Positions 1-9,868 are shown, counted from the stretch's first letter. The stretch is 14,662 bases of DNA from Terramyces sp. JEL0728 (GCA_027603945.1 JADIIU010000207.1:1-14662), one strand, 5' to 3'. Notes: generated by a model not told the origin, from the letters alone. A program made the numbers and translations.

Positions 1-588
1 AAGGCAAAGAAGGCAAAGAAAGGCAACAACAACAATACCAATAACGCAAACACTCCTGCCACTGTTACCAACCCACAAACCGGAAATCTCAATGGAAATG
101 CTGTTACCCCTGTTGGCACTGGAAACTCCCAAGCGTGTCAAACCAACTTGAACAACGCCACTGCCATCATTGGTGTCATGCAGTCATTGCTCCAAGCATC
201 CCAAAACCGTCCTTGCAATGCTGCAGGAGGAGCAGCCTTGGCCCAAAACTTGAACGATCTTGCTACTTATGAAGCAGCTGTCGCTTCTATCGGACCGCCA
301 TTGAACGCCGCTGCCGCCTGTCAAAACTACCTTGCTACCCAACAGCAATTTGCCAACGTCAGAGTCGGATGGGCCCAATGCAAAGCCCAAACCAGAACTG
401 CTCAACTCAATGCTGGGTCTCCAGACGGTACTCCTGGCAACGGAACCCCAGGTGCTGGTTCAAATGGACAAGTTCCAAATGGACCATTGACTGCAAATGG
501 AAATGGAAATGGAAATGGAAATGCAAATGGAAATGCCAAGAAAGCAAAGAAAGCAAAGAAAGGCAAGAAGGCAAAGAAAGGAAACTAA
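1..588 (+). CDS. Asn/Gly/Lys-rich four-cysteine protein, 3' part (left inverted-repeat copy)
   Basis: The reading frame is open from the first base to a TAA at 586-588, giving 195 residues with the N-terminus outside the window, so the gene is partial. I do not recognise the family. Visible layout: a KAKKAKKG stretch, an Asn/Thr-rich linker (about residues 9-44), an Ala/Gln-rich probably helical core with four cysteines at visible residues 46, 72, 107 and 127, a Gly/Pro/Asn linker, six Asn-Gly-type dipeptides (one reads Asn-Ala) and a C-terminal Lys/Ala/Gly tail. The cysteines could form two disulfides, which would suit a secreted or wall protein, but no signal peptide can be checked. No intron is needed in the visible part. 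TGTAAATAAA, which combines a PUF-type site with AATAAA, lies 15 bases past the stop. The gene is nearly identical to the inverted copy at the other end. Confidence 0.7.
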   Translation, partial: KAKKAKKGNNNNTNNANTPATVTNPQTGNLNGNAVTPVGTGNSQACQTNLNNATAIIGVMQSLLQASQNRPCNAAGGAALAQNLNDLATYEAAVASIGPPLNAAAACQNYLATQQQFANVRVGWAQCKAQTRTAQLNAGSPDGTPGNGTPGAGSNGQVPNGPLTANGNGNGNGNANGNAKKAKKAKKGKKAKKGN

Positions 589-611
589 GCTGGTCTCTAT
601 TCGTGTAAATA
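1..611. repeat. Left arm of terminal inverted repeat
   Basis: Bases 1 to about 600 match the reverse complement of 14662 to about 14050. The arms look identical from the edge through the four-cysteine core. They then differ by one base in the Asn-Gly codon run (Ala versus Gly) and by a 9-base unit in the Lys-Lys-Ala run. Similarity continues about 14 bases past the stop codon, becomes patchy, and the TGTAAATA motif is shared before the arms diverge. Both arms end at the same base, inside an AAGGCAAAG-type repeat. Confidence 0.9.
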
Positions 612-672
612 AAATTGTATTGCATTCTAGTTTACTCTTTATAACTTTCTGATAATTTAGAACTAACATTCC

Positions 673-690
673 CCAGTACAACGGCATCTC
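673..690. other. 18-bp word shared with the second ARF gene
   Basis: CCAGTACAACGGCATCTC lies about 55 bases before the BUB3 start and recurs exactly at 12623-12640 inside the second ARF gene. There the opposite strand codes for the Arg-Asp-Ala-Val-Val-Leu segment before NKQD. The flanks do not match. It may be a stray gene fragment, an antisense pairing site or chance. Confidence 0.4.
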
Positions 691-743
691 TTGGTATGCC
701 TTTCAAATTAGTCCAAACTTTTTTTGATCGTTAAATTTAAATC

Positions 744-1799
744 ATGACTGCAGGAGATATTGAATTGAATGAACCACCTAAAGATGGAATCACCAGTGTA
801 AAATTCAGCCCAACAGATCCGCATGTACTTGCAGTTACATCTTGGGATAAGGTACCTACAAAATAAACCAGACATTATCAGTTTACCAAGTTGATCATAA
901 CCTTAAACAAGCTGAACAATTACATCCTGGACCAGTATTGGATGCAGCATTTTCTACTGATGGGAAATATGTATACAGCGGAGGATTGGAAGGGGTTTTG
1001 TATTCGTATTTGTTGTTAATGTAGATTTGAAATTGAAACTTTGAAAGCACACAAGATTGGAGACCATGATGCTGCAATCAGCTCTATTGTTACTACGGAT
1101 GAATATATTATCAGTGGTGGATGGGATTGCAAAGTGCAGATATGGCAGAACGGACGATTGGTAAAAACATTGGAACAGCCTGAAAAAGTATATTCAATGG
1201 ATATTATTGATAGCAACCTCGTGGTTGGTCTGGCTAAACGTTTGATCCATATCTACGACATTCTAGATTTGGATAGAGCACCAACAAAGCGTGAGAGTTC
1301 CTTAAAGTTCATGACCAGAAAGGTTGCCTGTATACCAAACGGAAAAGGCTATGCTACAGCTTCAATCGAAGGAAGATGCTCTGTGGATTTGTTTGGCGAC
1401 ACTGAAGAGGATTTGGCTCAAAAATTCTCTTTTAAATGCCATAGGCAAAAAAAGAATGAAGCTGAATATATTTACCCAGTTAATGCGCTCGCTTACCATC
1501 CAAAGCAGCAACAATCGTTTGCAACTGGTGGTGGCGATGGCGTAGTTAATATTTGGGATGGGTCTCAAGTACATTTTATTAACATTAGAAAAAGCGGTTG
1601 AGACAGTTTGCTACTTATCCAACTAGTATTTCATCGCTGTCATTCAATTGTACAGGGGGTTTATTGGCAATTGCTTCCAGCTACACGTTTGAAGAAGGCG
1701 AAAAAGAGTACATGCGATTAACCTAGTCATCCGCCAGATCAACTGTTTATCAAGGCTATTAGCGAATCTGATGTTGTTCCTAAATCAAAAACACGTTAA
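744..1799 (+). CDS. BUB3: Mitotic checkpoint WD40 protein BUB3
   Basis: BUB3 is the seven-bladed WD40 propeller that docks BUB1 and BUBR1/MAD3 on kinetochores in the spindle checkpoint. Exons are 744-851, 872-1005, 1025-1568, 1589-1707 and 1727-1799. The four introns (20, 19, 20 and 19 nt) are all GTA...AG. Splicing gives 325 residues, the usual BUB3 length. Diagnostic segments are TSWDK near residue 34, [62 protein letters not shown] and [15 protein letters not shown] near the C-terminus. The FKCHR and YPTS segments favour BUB3 over the related RAE1. The ATG at 744 begins directly before the first propeller strand. The stop codon is part of TAATAAA. ARF1 follows 227 bp downstream. Confidence 0.93.
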
Positions 1800-1803
1800 T
1801 AAA
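1797..1803 (+). terminator. Stop codon overlapping poly(A) signal of BUB3
   Basis: TAATAAA: the TAA stop supplies the first two bases of AATAAA (1798-1803). This is a sequence match only; the cleavage site is not visible. Confidence 0.55.
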
Positions 1804-1953
1804 TTGAAAAAAGAGAAATATCACAGAGTCAATATTAGTCCTGGACAAGGCGCGATTTAACTGGCACGCAATCGATATGCTGTGAGACTCTTACGTGTAG
1901 TTCACTCCCTATCAATCATTTCGTCTTTTGCAACTTACACGTTTGTAGAATTT

Positions 1954-1961
1954 TGATTGGC
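1954..1961 (+). promoter_or_regulatory. Inverted CCAAT box upstream of ARF1
   Basis: TGATTGGC on the coding strand is the reverse complement of GCCAATCA, about 66 bases before the ARF1 start. The same word, in the same orientation relative to the gene, precedes RPS8 and the second ARF gene at similar distances. This fits an NF-Y/HAP-type site. Confidence 0.5.
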
Positions 1962-1991
1962 TGGAGGAAGCCACAACAAAAACGACGATAA

Positions 1992-2625
<634 letters not shown>

Positions 2626-2748
2626 ATTAGTTTATCAATTAAGCAATAAAAGGAAATTAAAGAATTGCAGGTGTTGATGCTTATCAAGGGTTTTGTCCTG
2701 CAAGGATACTTGCTATGTGCTGCAGATACGATCAATAATCCCGTATTA

Positions 2749-2755
2749 TTTATTA
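2749..2755 (-). terminator. Stop codon overlapping poly(A) signal of PFD1
   Basis: TAATAAA on the minus strand, with the stop codon at 2755-2753. Confidence 0.5.
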
Positions 2756-3112
2756 AGCCGCAGATACTTTTTTAACCAAAGATTCCAAGTTGCGCTCATA
2801 ATCCTTCAGCTCTCCATCGGTCTTCAAAGCCATCTTTTCCATCGCCAAAACATCCCTAGTATACAAATCAACTTTTCCCTTCAAATCTCCCAATACAGCA
2901 TCGTAATCTTCCTTGATAAACATTTTCCCAACGGTTTTGTACACATCTGATCTACTGCTGCTCAGTTCTGAAAGAGTGAGTTGAGTGAGTTTTTGTTCTC
3001 TTGATCTAGATTGAAGCGAGGTACGGATTTGCAATAGCTGTTGCCTTGATTGCTGTATTTTGGTAGAGTACTCTTGGTAGTACTGTTCAAACAATTCTTT
3101 TGGCATGGACAT
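2753..3112 (-). CDS. PFD1: Prefoldin subunit 1 (beta-type)
   Basis: This is a subunit of the hexameric prefoldin chaperone, which passes unfolded actin and tubulin to CCT. The uninterrupted frame gives 119 residues, close to the family's usual ~120. Two long, Lys/Glu/Gln-rich coiled-coil helices flank a central VYKTVGKMFIKED segment, which corresponds to the YxxVGRMF hairpin region of PFDN1. The ATG at 3112 is chosen; a second in-frame ATG at 3106 is equally possible. No intron is present, making this the only intronless internal gene. It converges with ARF1 (127 bp between stops) and starts 54 bp after the LETM1-domain gene on the same strand. Confidence 0.85.
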   Translation of the reverse strand: MSMPKELFEQYYQEYSTKIQQSRQQLLQIRTSLQSRSREQKLTQLTLSELSSSRSDVYKTVGKMFIKEDYDAVLGDLKGKVDLYTRDVLAMEKMALKTDGELKDYERNLESLVKKVSAA

Positions 3113-3165
3113 TTTTTCAGATCGTTTGCAATTCAAAAAACAATTGTACTGTTCAACAGAATTCC

Positions 3166-3171
3166 TTTATT
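3166..3171 (-). terminator. Poly(A) signal containing the LETM1-gene stop codon
   Basis: AATAAA on the minus strand encloses the TAA stop (3169-3167). Confidence 0.5.
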
Positions 3172-3880
3172 TATACAATCTCCAAGATTCAAAAATGTTC
3201 TTGTACTCTTTAAAATCAGATTCTATTGGCCTAAAATCAGCATTAATTACATTCCCCTTTCTATTAAAATCTCTTTATCACATTCATTGGTAATCAGCTC
3301 ATCATCCTTTTGTATATATTCATACAAATTTAGCAAATTCAACTTTCTAATGAATTTTGGGCGAATGGTTGGCAACTGGTAGTATTTTGTATAGAATTTG
3401 ATTTGGCTTGCAGAGAGCGAGTTGATTAGCTGGATATTTGTAAGTTGGCTGTCGTCTAGGTTCTGTTTTGCTTTGGCTTTTGCTATTGTACTTTCTATTC
3501 CCGTGTCACCAGGCTTTGTGTTTTCCAATACATCCTTGAATTTCTAAATTAGATCAAGGTACAGCAACTAATTCCTTTCGCTTCAGGTCTATTTTTGTAT
3601 TTCGCTTCTCCAGGTCTTCTTTGGAAATACAGACAGATGGAATCATCCTACTACCAGACAACAAGAGGAACGGGAGCGCTTCTGGCAGTACAAGCATCAG
3701 CAGAAAGAATGGAATTGTTTTTTTCAAATCCTGTCTGGTTTTGTATACCAATTGAAATTCACTGCGGTTCAACTGTTCTTTTTTCGATAATTCTTTCATC
3801 AGCTTTTGGTTGATTCGTAATTGCTTTGATCCATTTACCAGTGCTTTTATTGTTTGCTTGGTTTTATTTATCAAATTCAT
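3167..3880 (-). CDS. LETM1-domain mitochondrial inner-membrane protein
   Basis: This is a short LETM1-domain protein of the LETMD1/Mdm38 kind, linked to mitochondrial ion homeostasis and ribosome binding. Exons are 3880-3563, 3543-3251 and 3230-3167, with introns of 19 nt (3544-3562) and 20 nt (3231-3250). The spliced product has 224 residues. A membrane segment, TIPFFLLMLVLPEALPFLLL, lies at about 55-74, followed by MIPS. Then comes the ribosome-binding-like domain with LSASQIKFYTKYYQLPTIRP, FIRKLNLLNLYEYIQKDDELI, an ERGMP segment and a C-terminal WRLYK. Intron 2 falls in the ERG-Met codon, and without it the frame would stop there. There is no clear targeting peptide. An in-frame TAG upstream with no intervening ATG supports the start at 3880. 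Full LETM1 proteins are much longer, so this is the minimal form. Confidence 0.8.
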
Positions 3881-4009
3881 TTTGTGAAAAAAATATTGCT
3901 CAGGATTGGTTGTAGTGCAAATACAAGAAACGCAACCAAAGATTCTATCGTAGAACTAGATATTAACAGCTGCAATAGAATCAAAGATGATAATGAATAT
4001 ATATTATAC

Positions 4010-4712
4010 TCAAGCTTTACGTGAACGCAATTTACGGAGGTAGAAATCAAGTTCTTTACCTTCCAAAATATAACCATCAGCACGTCCAGATTGTCCAGGT
4101 CTTGAAGAAAGACGAGCTAACATTAAACTAGATAGATACCTAAAACACGGCCAGCAGCCAATTGGTGGGCTACTTCTCCTTCAACCTTAGCTTCCTTCTT
4201 TCTAGCTTCCAATTTACGTTGAACATGGTTGGACTTTTCTTCAACCTTAAAGTCTTCGTTCTAAAGAGTCAGTAACATGTTTCCCCACATGACTGCTCCA
4301 TTTTGTATATGTACAAAACTTGCAATTAGCTACATACCTTCTTTTTTGAAATTGGTTGTGCGTAGTGACGTTCATACCATTGACGGAATGGAACGGCATC
4401 GATCTCTACAATACATCCCTTTACCAAAGTGTTGGTACGGACCAATTCGTTGTTGGATGCGTTGTATACTACCTTGACGATACGGGCTTTTGAAGTTACT
4501 GATTGACTTCCCCATGAGAAGTTGCCGGAATCAAGACGGAGAGCACGGAATTTAATGTTTCCTCCACGAACACGGATAGTAGTGATTCTCTTTCCTCCAA
4601 TACGGGTGTTTGCTGCTTGTCTACCTAATTCAAACTTTCTCTTCTTGCGATAGTGAGCACGCTTTGCACCAGTGTGGGATCGTTTATGACGACTGTCTCT
4701 GGAAATACCCAT
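4010..4712 (-). CDS. RPS8: 40S ribosomal protein S8 (eS8)
   Basis: A structural protein of the small ribosomal subunit. Exons are 4712-4338, 4260-4140 and 4116-4010, with introns of 77 nt (4261-4337) and 23 nt (4117-4139). The spliced product is 200 residues, the same length as yeast S8. It starts [20 protein letters not shown] and contains [61 protein letters not shown] and ends in LRKLRSRKA, all hallmarks of eS8. It stops with TGA and has no canonical AATAAA just downstream. The 77-nt intron, with a classical GTATGT donor, is the only long intron in the window. An inverted CCAAT box lies about 60 bp upstream. Confidence 0.97.
4261..4337 (-). other. 77-nt structured intron of RPS8
   Basis: The donor is GTATGT, the likely branch point is CTGAC and the acceptor is CTTTAG. 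It carries two hairpins: a perfect 7-bp stem TTTTGTA/TACAAAA with loop CATA (4301-4318) and a 5-bp stem CATGT/ACATG with loop GGGGAA (4276-4291). Folding both shortens the linear path between donor and branch site by about 34 nt. I see no convincing C/D or H/ACA boxes, so a snoRNA is not supported. Confidence 0.65.
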
Positions 4713-5104
4713 TTTAAAAAGTGAGGATTTTTTTCGATTCTTTTTTTTAGTTGCAGCTCAAAAAACTGGCCAATCAGCTTTTGTGAAAAAATATTCCGAG
4801 TTTATTCAGATTTGAGGCTTGAATGGGCTGGTGCATCTTGAAACACCAACAACCAGGATGATTTTGATGTAACTAGAAAAGATCAAAAAGAAAATCAGCG
4901 CGAACAAGAGTGTATAAATCCACAATATTTAATTTCAAATTATTTTGAAAAATACCAATCCAATATAATACTACACATATTACGACCTGTATTCTATCCC
5001 AAACATTCCTCCTCATGTTTTATAGATTTTAGCTTTTTGGTGATGGAAGGTGAAAGAACGAAAACGAAAAATTGTGCTGAGACAAAAATTCCCCCAAAAA
5101 ATTA
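4713..5104. other. Divergent intergenic region between RPS8 and the DNAJC7-like gene
   Basis: This 392-bp spacer separates two divergent genes and should hold both promoters. Next to RPS8 there is GGCCAATCAG at 4768-4777. Towards DNAJC7 there is TATAAAT at 4913-4919 and a double CCAATCCAAT at 4955-4964. An ATG at 5043 opens a 20-codon frame ending in TAA at 5103-5105, overlapping the ATG chosen for DNAJC7. I see no RNA gene here. Confidence 0.5.
4768..4777 (-). promoter_or_regulatory. Inverted CCAAT box upstream of RPS8
   Basis: GGCCAATCAG on the plus strand reads CTGATTGGCC in the direction of RPS8, about 58 bases before its start. It shares TGATTGGC with the ARF1 promoter. Confidence 0.5.
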
Positions 5105-6917
5105 ATGTTGTCAAAGTACTCGCTGCTAATCCTAGTTCGATGGAAGCTGAAAAATTCAAGGATGAAGCAAACGAGTATTTTAGATCTCAAAAATATCCTG
5201 AGGCTATCGATTTGTACACTAAGGCTATAGGTAACTTTATAATTTACCAGAAATCAACTCTTCAAGTGCAACTTTTTATAGTAACAGAGCTGCCGCTTAT
5301 TTGAATGTCGGAGAGTTCAAAAAGGCTCTAAATGACTGCCAGCAGGCTATTTCACTGGATCCATTAATGGTCAAGGCGTACTTTAGAGCTGTCAAGAGTT
5401 GTATTCACCTGGGCAACTTGAATGAAGCCCAGTATCAATTGGGGCTAGCTGAAAAGCTGCCAAGCAAGAATATCTCTAACCATACACAAACTTTATTCAA
5501 GGACAAGCAGAATATTAGCACCCTTCAGCTATTTTTGGATAGATATGACGAAAATATGAGAAACGAAAAGTGCCGTGAAGCACTGGAAGCAATTGAAAAG
5601 GCGATGCTGACTGTTGACCCAATGTTGTATGGGACCGGACTCTCAAATTGTAAGTTTCCAGTTTATTTTAGCGATTTCTGATGTTGATACAAGCAAATTG
5701 TCAAATATCTGTGTAAAATGGAGAATATTCAGAGCAGAAGCGTTACTTGGATGCTGGGATGTCCAAGAAGCCGGCCAAGTCGCTGCTGCTCTAATCAGAT
5801 CAAGTGCCGAAGCTCGAAACCCAGATGCTATCTGTGTTCGTGCCAAAGCCATGCATTTATTAGAATCCCACCCTGTGTCTACTGTTATTCAATTTTTGTC
5901 TACTAGTTTGCAATATGATCCTGATAACAAAAAATCCCGTGTATTTTACAAACATATCAAGAATTTGGAAGCTATAAAAACTAAAGGAAATGATTTCTTT
6001 AAAGCTGGGCAGTGGGAAGATGCAATCGCTGCTTATAACGAATTCTTGAAAGCTGATCCAAAAGGCGGTGTGATGAAAGCCAAGGTTCTCAGTAACCGTG
6101 CTATTGTTTACAGCAGAGTAAAAACTAATTAATTCCAGATTAATCAATACGATAACGTTATTGAAGATTGCGCCGAGGCTTTGGATTTGCTAACGAAAAT
6201 CTGCTTCACTAAAGATTTCACCCATGGTATAGATGTCTCGCACGAAGACAAAGCTAATTCAATCCAATCTGCATTATACTCTAAATTATATTTACGATTA
6301 GCTGATGCATATAACAAGAAAGAAGACTACGTGGAGGCTGTCCGGGCTTATGAAGCAGCATTGGCGATGGATCCTGGAAATTCTGGTACTTGTTTGTTTA
6401 ATTAGAAATCAAATCTGCGTTGCGAAACGCCAAGCAAGCTGAAAAAATCGCCAAGCGTAAAGACTACTACAAAATCTTGGGAATTGACAAGTCAGCTTCA
6501 GAACCGGAAATTAAGAAGGCTTACCGTAAACTTGCGCTTCAGTACCACCCAGGTATATCTTGTTTGATGATAGATAAACGAAATCTGCTCCCAGAAGCAG
6601 AACAAGCCGGTGCCGATAACAAATTCAAAGACATTCAAGAAGCTTACGAGGTTTTATCAGATGATAGAAAAAAGAGCTTGTTTGATGCCGGCCATGATAT
6701 TGACGGATCTTCTGCGTCAGCAGGACAAGGATTCCACTCTCACGATTTTGGAGGTGTTAATTTAGCAGATTTGTTTGGCGGAGGTGGATTTGGCGGGTTC
6801 CACCAATTTGGAGGTGGAAACGGCTTCAGAAACCAAGGATTCGGCGGCCAAGGTCATGGATTTGGAGGGCAAAGTCATGGAGGCCAAGGATTCGGTGGAT
6901 TTGAATATGATCATTAA
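5105..6917 (+). CDS. DNAJC7: DNAJC7-like TPR and J-domain co-chaperone
   Basis: A cytosolic co-chaperone of the TPR2/DNAJC7 type, which binds Hsp70 and Hsp90 through TPRs and stimulates Hsp70 through its J domain. Exons are 5105-5115, 5136-5230, 5251-5649, 5672-6117, 6139-6385, 6406-6552 and 6574-6917. The introns are 20, 20, 22, 21, 20 and 21 nt. The spliced product is 562 residues. TPR helices run from residue 6, and a second TPR group starts at [19 protein letters not shown]. The J domain (about 438-505) reads [24 protein letters not shown] and [13 protein letters not shown], followed by a Gly/Phe/His-rich tail. Intron 6 falls between HP and D of the HPD motif and is a stop-free 21 nt, so retention would insert seven residues there. 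The start is uncertain: ATG 5105, ATG 5140, or ATG 5043 if bases 5050-5081 are a weaker 32-nt intron. The stop lies 24 bp from that of convergent PIK1. Confidence 0.9.
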
Positions 6918-6928
6918 TTATATACGGC

Positions 6929-6934
6929 TTTATT
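6929..6934 (-). terminator. Poly(A) signal of PIK1
   Basis: AATAAA on the minus strand, eight bases past the PIK1 stop. Normal spacing would put cleavage inside the last exon of the convergent DNAJC7 gene, so the two transcripts should overlap. Confidence 0.5.
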
Positions 6935-6941
6935 CAATATA

Positions 6942-9868
6942 TTATAAAATTCCATTAGCATAGTACTACCATTAACATTAGTTACCTGAAACGAATCATA
7001 TAACTTTGTAAACATATTGTTACAAGACGAATCGATTATTTTATCCATCCATTCACCGATAGCTTCGTCTGTTAGTGAAAGCTGGAAGCGGTCAATCAAT
7101 GCTTGAGTCACTGGGTACTTTTGATTGGACTCGATTTCGGGAGGCACAGGTAATCCGGTTGGAGTTAATTGTACAGAGGTTGGCTTAGTTAAACCAGTGA
7201 AGCAGGGTAGTTTTGAATCTAGTTTAGAGATGGATTACCTTTTTCCATTATTTTCACCAGACTAATTACAGATTCAAAACGTTTGCGCAGTGCCAAAAAC
7301 CCAGTTTTCATTAGTGTTCTAAACTCTGCAAATTTTTCAGAATGCATCCCTCCCAATACATCAATGTACTCTTGAGGTAGTTTGAACGGTGCCAATTCAA
7401 ATCCCACTGACCCTGGAGAGTTCATAAGCATAAACCCAAAGTCAATGTGCGTTATATGTCCTTTCAGATCTAAGAGTATATTTCCATTATGTCTTTTTAG
7501 CTATATATTACCTATCACGGATTTGAAGGATGTATGTGATTATCGAATAAGCTGCCAAACTATTCATAAAATTATCCTGTGCTTTTTGGAAATTTTCACA
7601 GCCTGGCTGGCCGAATTCTTTAATAAAATGATCATAAAGAGAATATGCAATGCCCGGCTGATTTAACCTTCTTGAATAGCCTTCTTTCTTGATAGAGTGG
7701 ATAGATACGGAATCTGGAATCACTTCTATCAGTCCTGATTGTGCTGAAGTAATCAAAATTCTAAATGGATATACCCACAAAGGAATTCTAAATGATTTCC
7801 AAATTCTGCTGACTTCGTTAATAAGTTGCAATGCCAGCTGTTCCTGTCTTAGATCAGCACCAGATTTGACAATAACAGAGTAAAGCTGCCAGTTTGGGTG
7901 GTTGCCATAAGGTGAGCTAGTCTGAATCCTTGCCCGTTTGACAGTCCATGGTTCTCTAAACACCGACGCTACACTCAAGTAAAAATTACCACTGGGATCG
8001 TCCTCATCTCTCTCCAAAGAATTGCGGATATCGTTTTCGTTTCTTTCTGGAAGCAAATCCTCAATTCCTGAGGTTTCAAGCTCCTTGGATAGATACTCTA
8101 ATCTTTCTGCTTCAAGGATAGCCATCTCCTTCAACACTCTGGCTCTGATTTCTTCAAAATCATTCTTTAGCTTTGTGTACTGTTTTTTGTCTGAAAGTTG
8201 AGGAGATGCTGGAGCTGAAGCGTATCTTCCACTCTCACTAGTCCTTGGAGGGGTTAGGACGCCAGAGCGCGATTTCCTAATTGATACACTAAGCGCCTCC
8301 AGCTGCTTCTGTTGTTGTTGGTATAGTTGTGCAAGCATTACCGCCGCAGTTCTCATCCTGTCCGCATACTCGTCTTGTTTGATGGGGTGTTTTGCTACTG
8401 TAGCAAGCCCGGTTAGATCCAACCCAGCGGTAGAGTTTGGTGTTGAAGGCGACAGTTTTTGTCGAATTTCCGAAATCGATTGCCTCCTAGACATTACTTT
8501 CATGTAGTACTCTGTAGAATTCCTCCTTTGAGAATCTGTGGACACTCCTGTAATTATTTCCGAATTACTCGTTTCTTCTTGATTACTGTCTTCATGTTTT
8601 TGTAGTATTGATGGACTAGAAGGGTCTAATTTGGAATGTGGGTCTGTTTCAATTACTTCAACCAACATCAAGTATGGTACTCTTTCGGCAGAATTTAACA
8701 CCACACAATCTGACAATGCTATTCTGCAGATTTGATGATGGTGCTGATTTGAAGATTCGGCAGAACACCAAAACGGTATGCAGATATTCGCTGGCAAGTT
8801 ATGGTTAAGCAACGTCAGTTCAGCAATTAATGAAGACTGTCTGGCATGCTTTGGAAAGGCAACTAAACGCTCTGAAATATCCACAAGCGCCATAATAAAC
8901 TGCATTTCCGAGTGAAAATAGTGAGAATTGAGCAGTCGAACATCTTCCTTGTCTTCAAATGTTGTATCTATCTCTAACGACTTTGATGATTTCTCTGTAA
9001 CAATTTTTTCCCTGGTATCATCCACCAAAGAAGCTGACGACGGGGGTTTATCCAGACTTTTAGCTCTCTTGTTTGTTTTCTTTAAAAAGTTTTTGAACGA
9101 AAAGGCTGAACCTTTCGACATTTCCTCCAATGATGGAGATCCTGTGGGGACTCTTGCCAAAATATCTGAGAGGACTGATCTGCGTTTCACTTTTTCTTCC
9201 TGAATAGAATCGTCCTCTGCAGACTCTTCATCCTCTACTGGGTCATAAAATCTAGGTTGTCTAGCTTGATTTAGAACCATTGATTTTGCATGGGTGTGTG
9301 CATGTGGGGCACCAAACGATGCAAATACCAATCCAATCCCAACAATGTTTGGAGGAATGTGCGCTGAAACATTAACATCATATTTAGGTCTGGCAGGTGC
9401 ATCTAAATGACTTCCAATATCAGGGGATGTCTCTGAAAACACTATTGTCTGACATTGTTGATAAAGCCGCCTACATAATTGGAAAGAATCTGAATGTACA
9501 CTCGTATAGAATTGCATTTCATCCAAATATGCTTCCAAATACCATAATGTGATTATTGCCATATGATTCGACCGCTGGCACAAGCTAATTATAAAATCTT
9601 CCAATGAGGCAGAATCTTCAGGACGTGAAACTATGATATGGCTAGGTTAGGCAGTCCAATACCATATTTGCGGCAATAAAAATTCGATATCTGACTCTGG
9701 GTATTTTGAAAGTTCCTTGCAGATATAATTCTGAATTCCGACATTCTTTGGATAAGTAAATAAATAAGATAGTGCTAATCTTGAATCGAATACATCACTT
9801 TCGAATAACCTCAACAATGACGAGTAGTGGTCTTGGTTTTTGGATTGTGCTTTTGGTGTATTCGACAT
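6942..9868 (-). CDS. PIK1: Phosphatidylinositol 4-kinase, PIK1/PI4KB type
   Basis: It phosphorylates phosphatidylinositol at position 4 at the Golgi, where ARF1 and frequenin-type proteins activate PI4KB. Exons are 9868-9663, 9641-7512, 7492-7239, 7218-6986 and 6965-6942. Introns are 21 nt (with an in-frame stop), 19, 20 and 20 nt. The spliced product is 948 residues, in the PIK1 range. The N-terminal lipid-kinase-unique domain has LLRLFESDVFDSRLALSYLF and FLLPQICHIIVSRPED. A long low-complexity, Ser-rich middle follows. The C-terminal kinase domain shows SVIVKSGADLRQEQ (Lys about 661), the catalytic loop DRHNGN (about 778-783), HIDFG (about 794-798), SPGSVGFELAPFKLPQEYIDVLGG and the ending LYDSFQYYANGIL. 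Introns 2 and 4 restore the catalytic loop and the C-terminus respectively. The start lies 50 bp past the CFAP210 stop, so its promoter probably overlaps that gene. Confidence 0.95.

Noticed and set aside
490..575. Regular GGAAAT and AAGAAAGCA repeats as CRISPR or satellite DNA
   Set aside because: They are in-frame codon repeats for Asn-Gly and Lys-Lys-Ala within an open frame, with no spacers.
2693..3382. Plus-strand frames over the PFD1 and LETM1-domain genes
   Set aside because: They are antisense shadows of well-supported minus-strand genes.
4261..4337. RPS8 long intron as two mini-introns (19 and 16 nt) around a 14-codon exon
   Set aside because: The inserted residues have no counterpart in S8 proteins, and the product is already the usual 200 residues without them. 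A 16-nt intron would be shorter than any other here.
4261..4337. Intronic snoRNA in RPS8
   Set aside because: Ribosomal protein introns often host snoRNAs, but no paired C/D or H/ACA boxes are evident.
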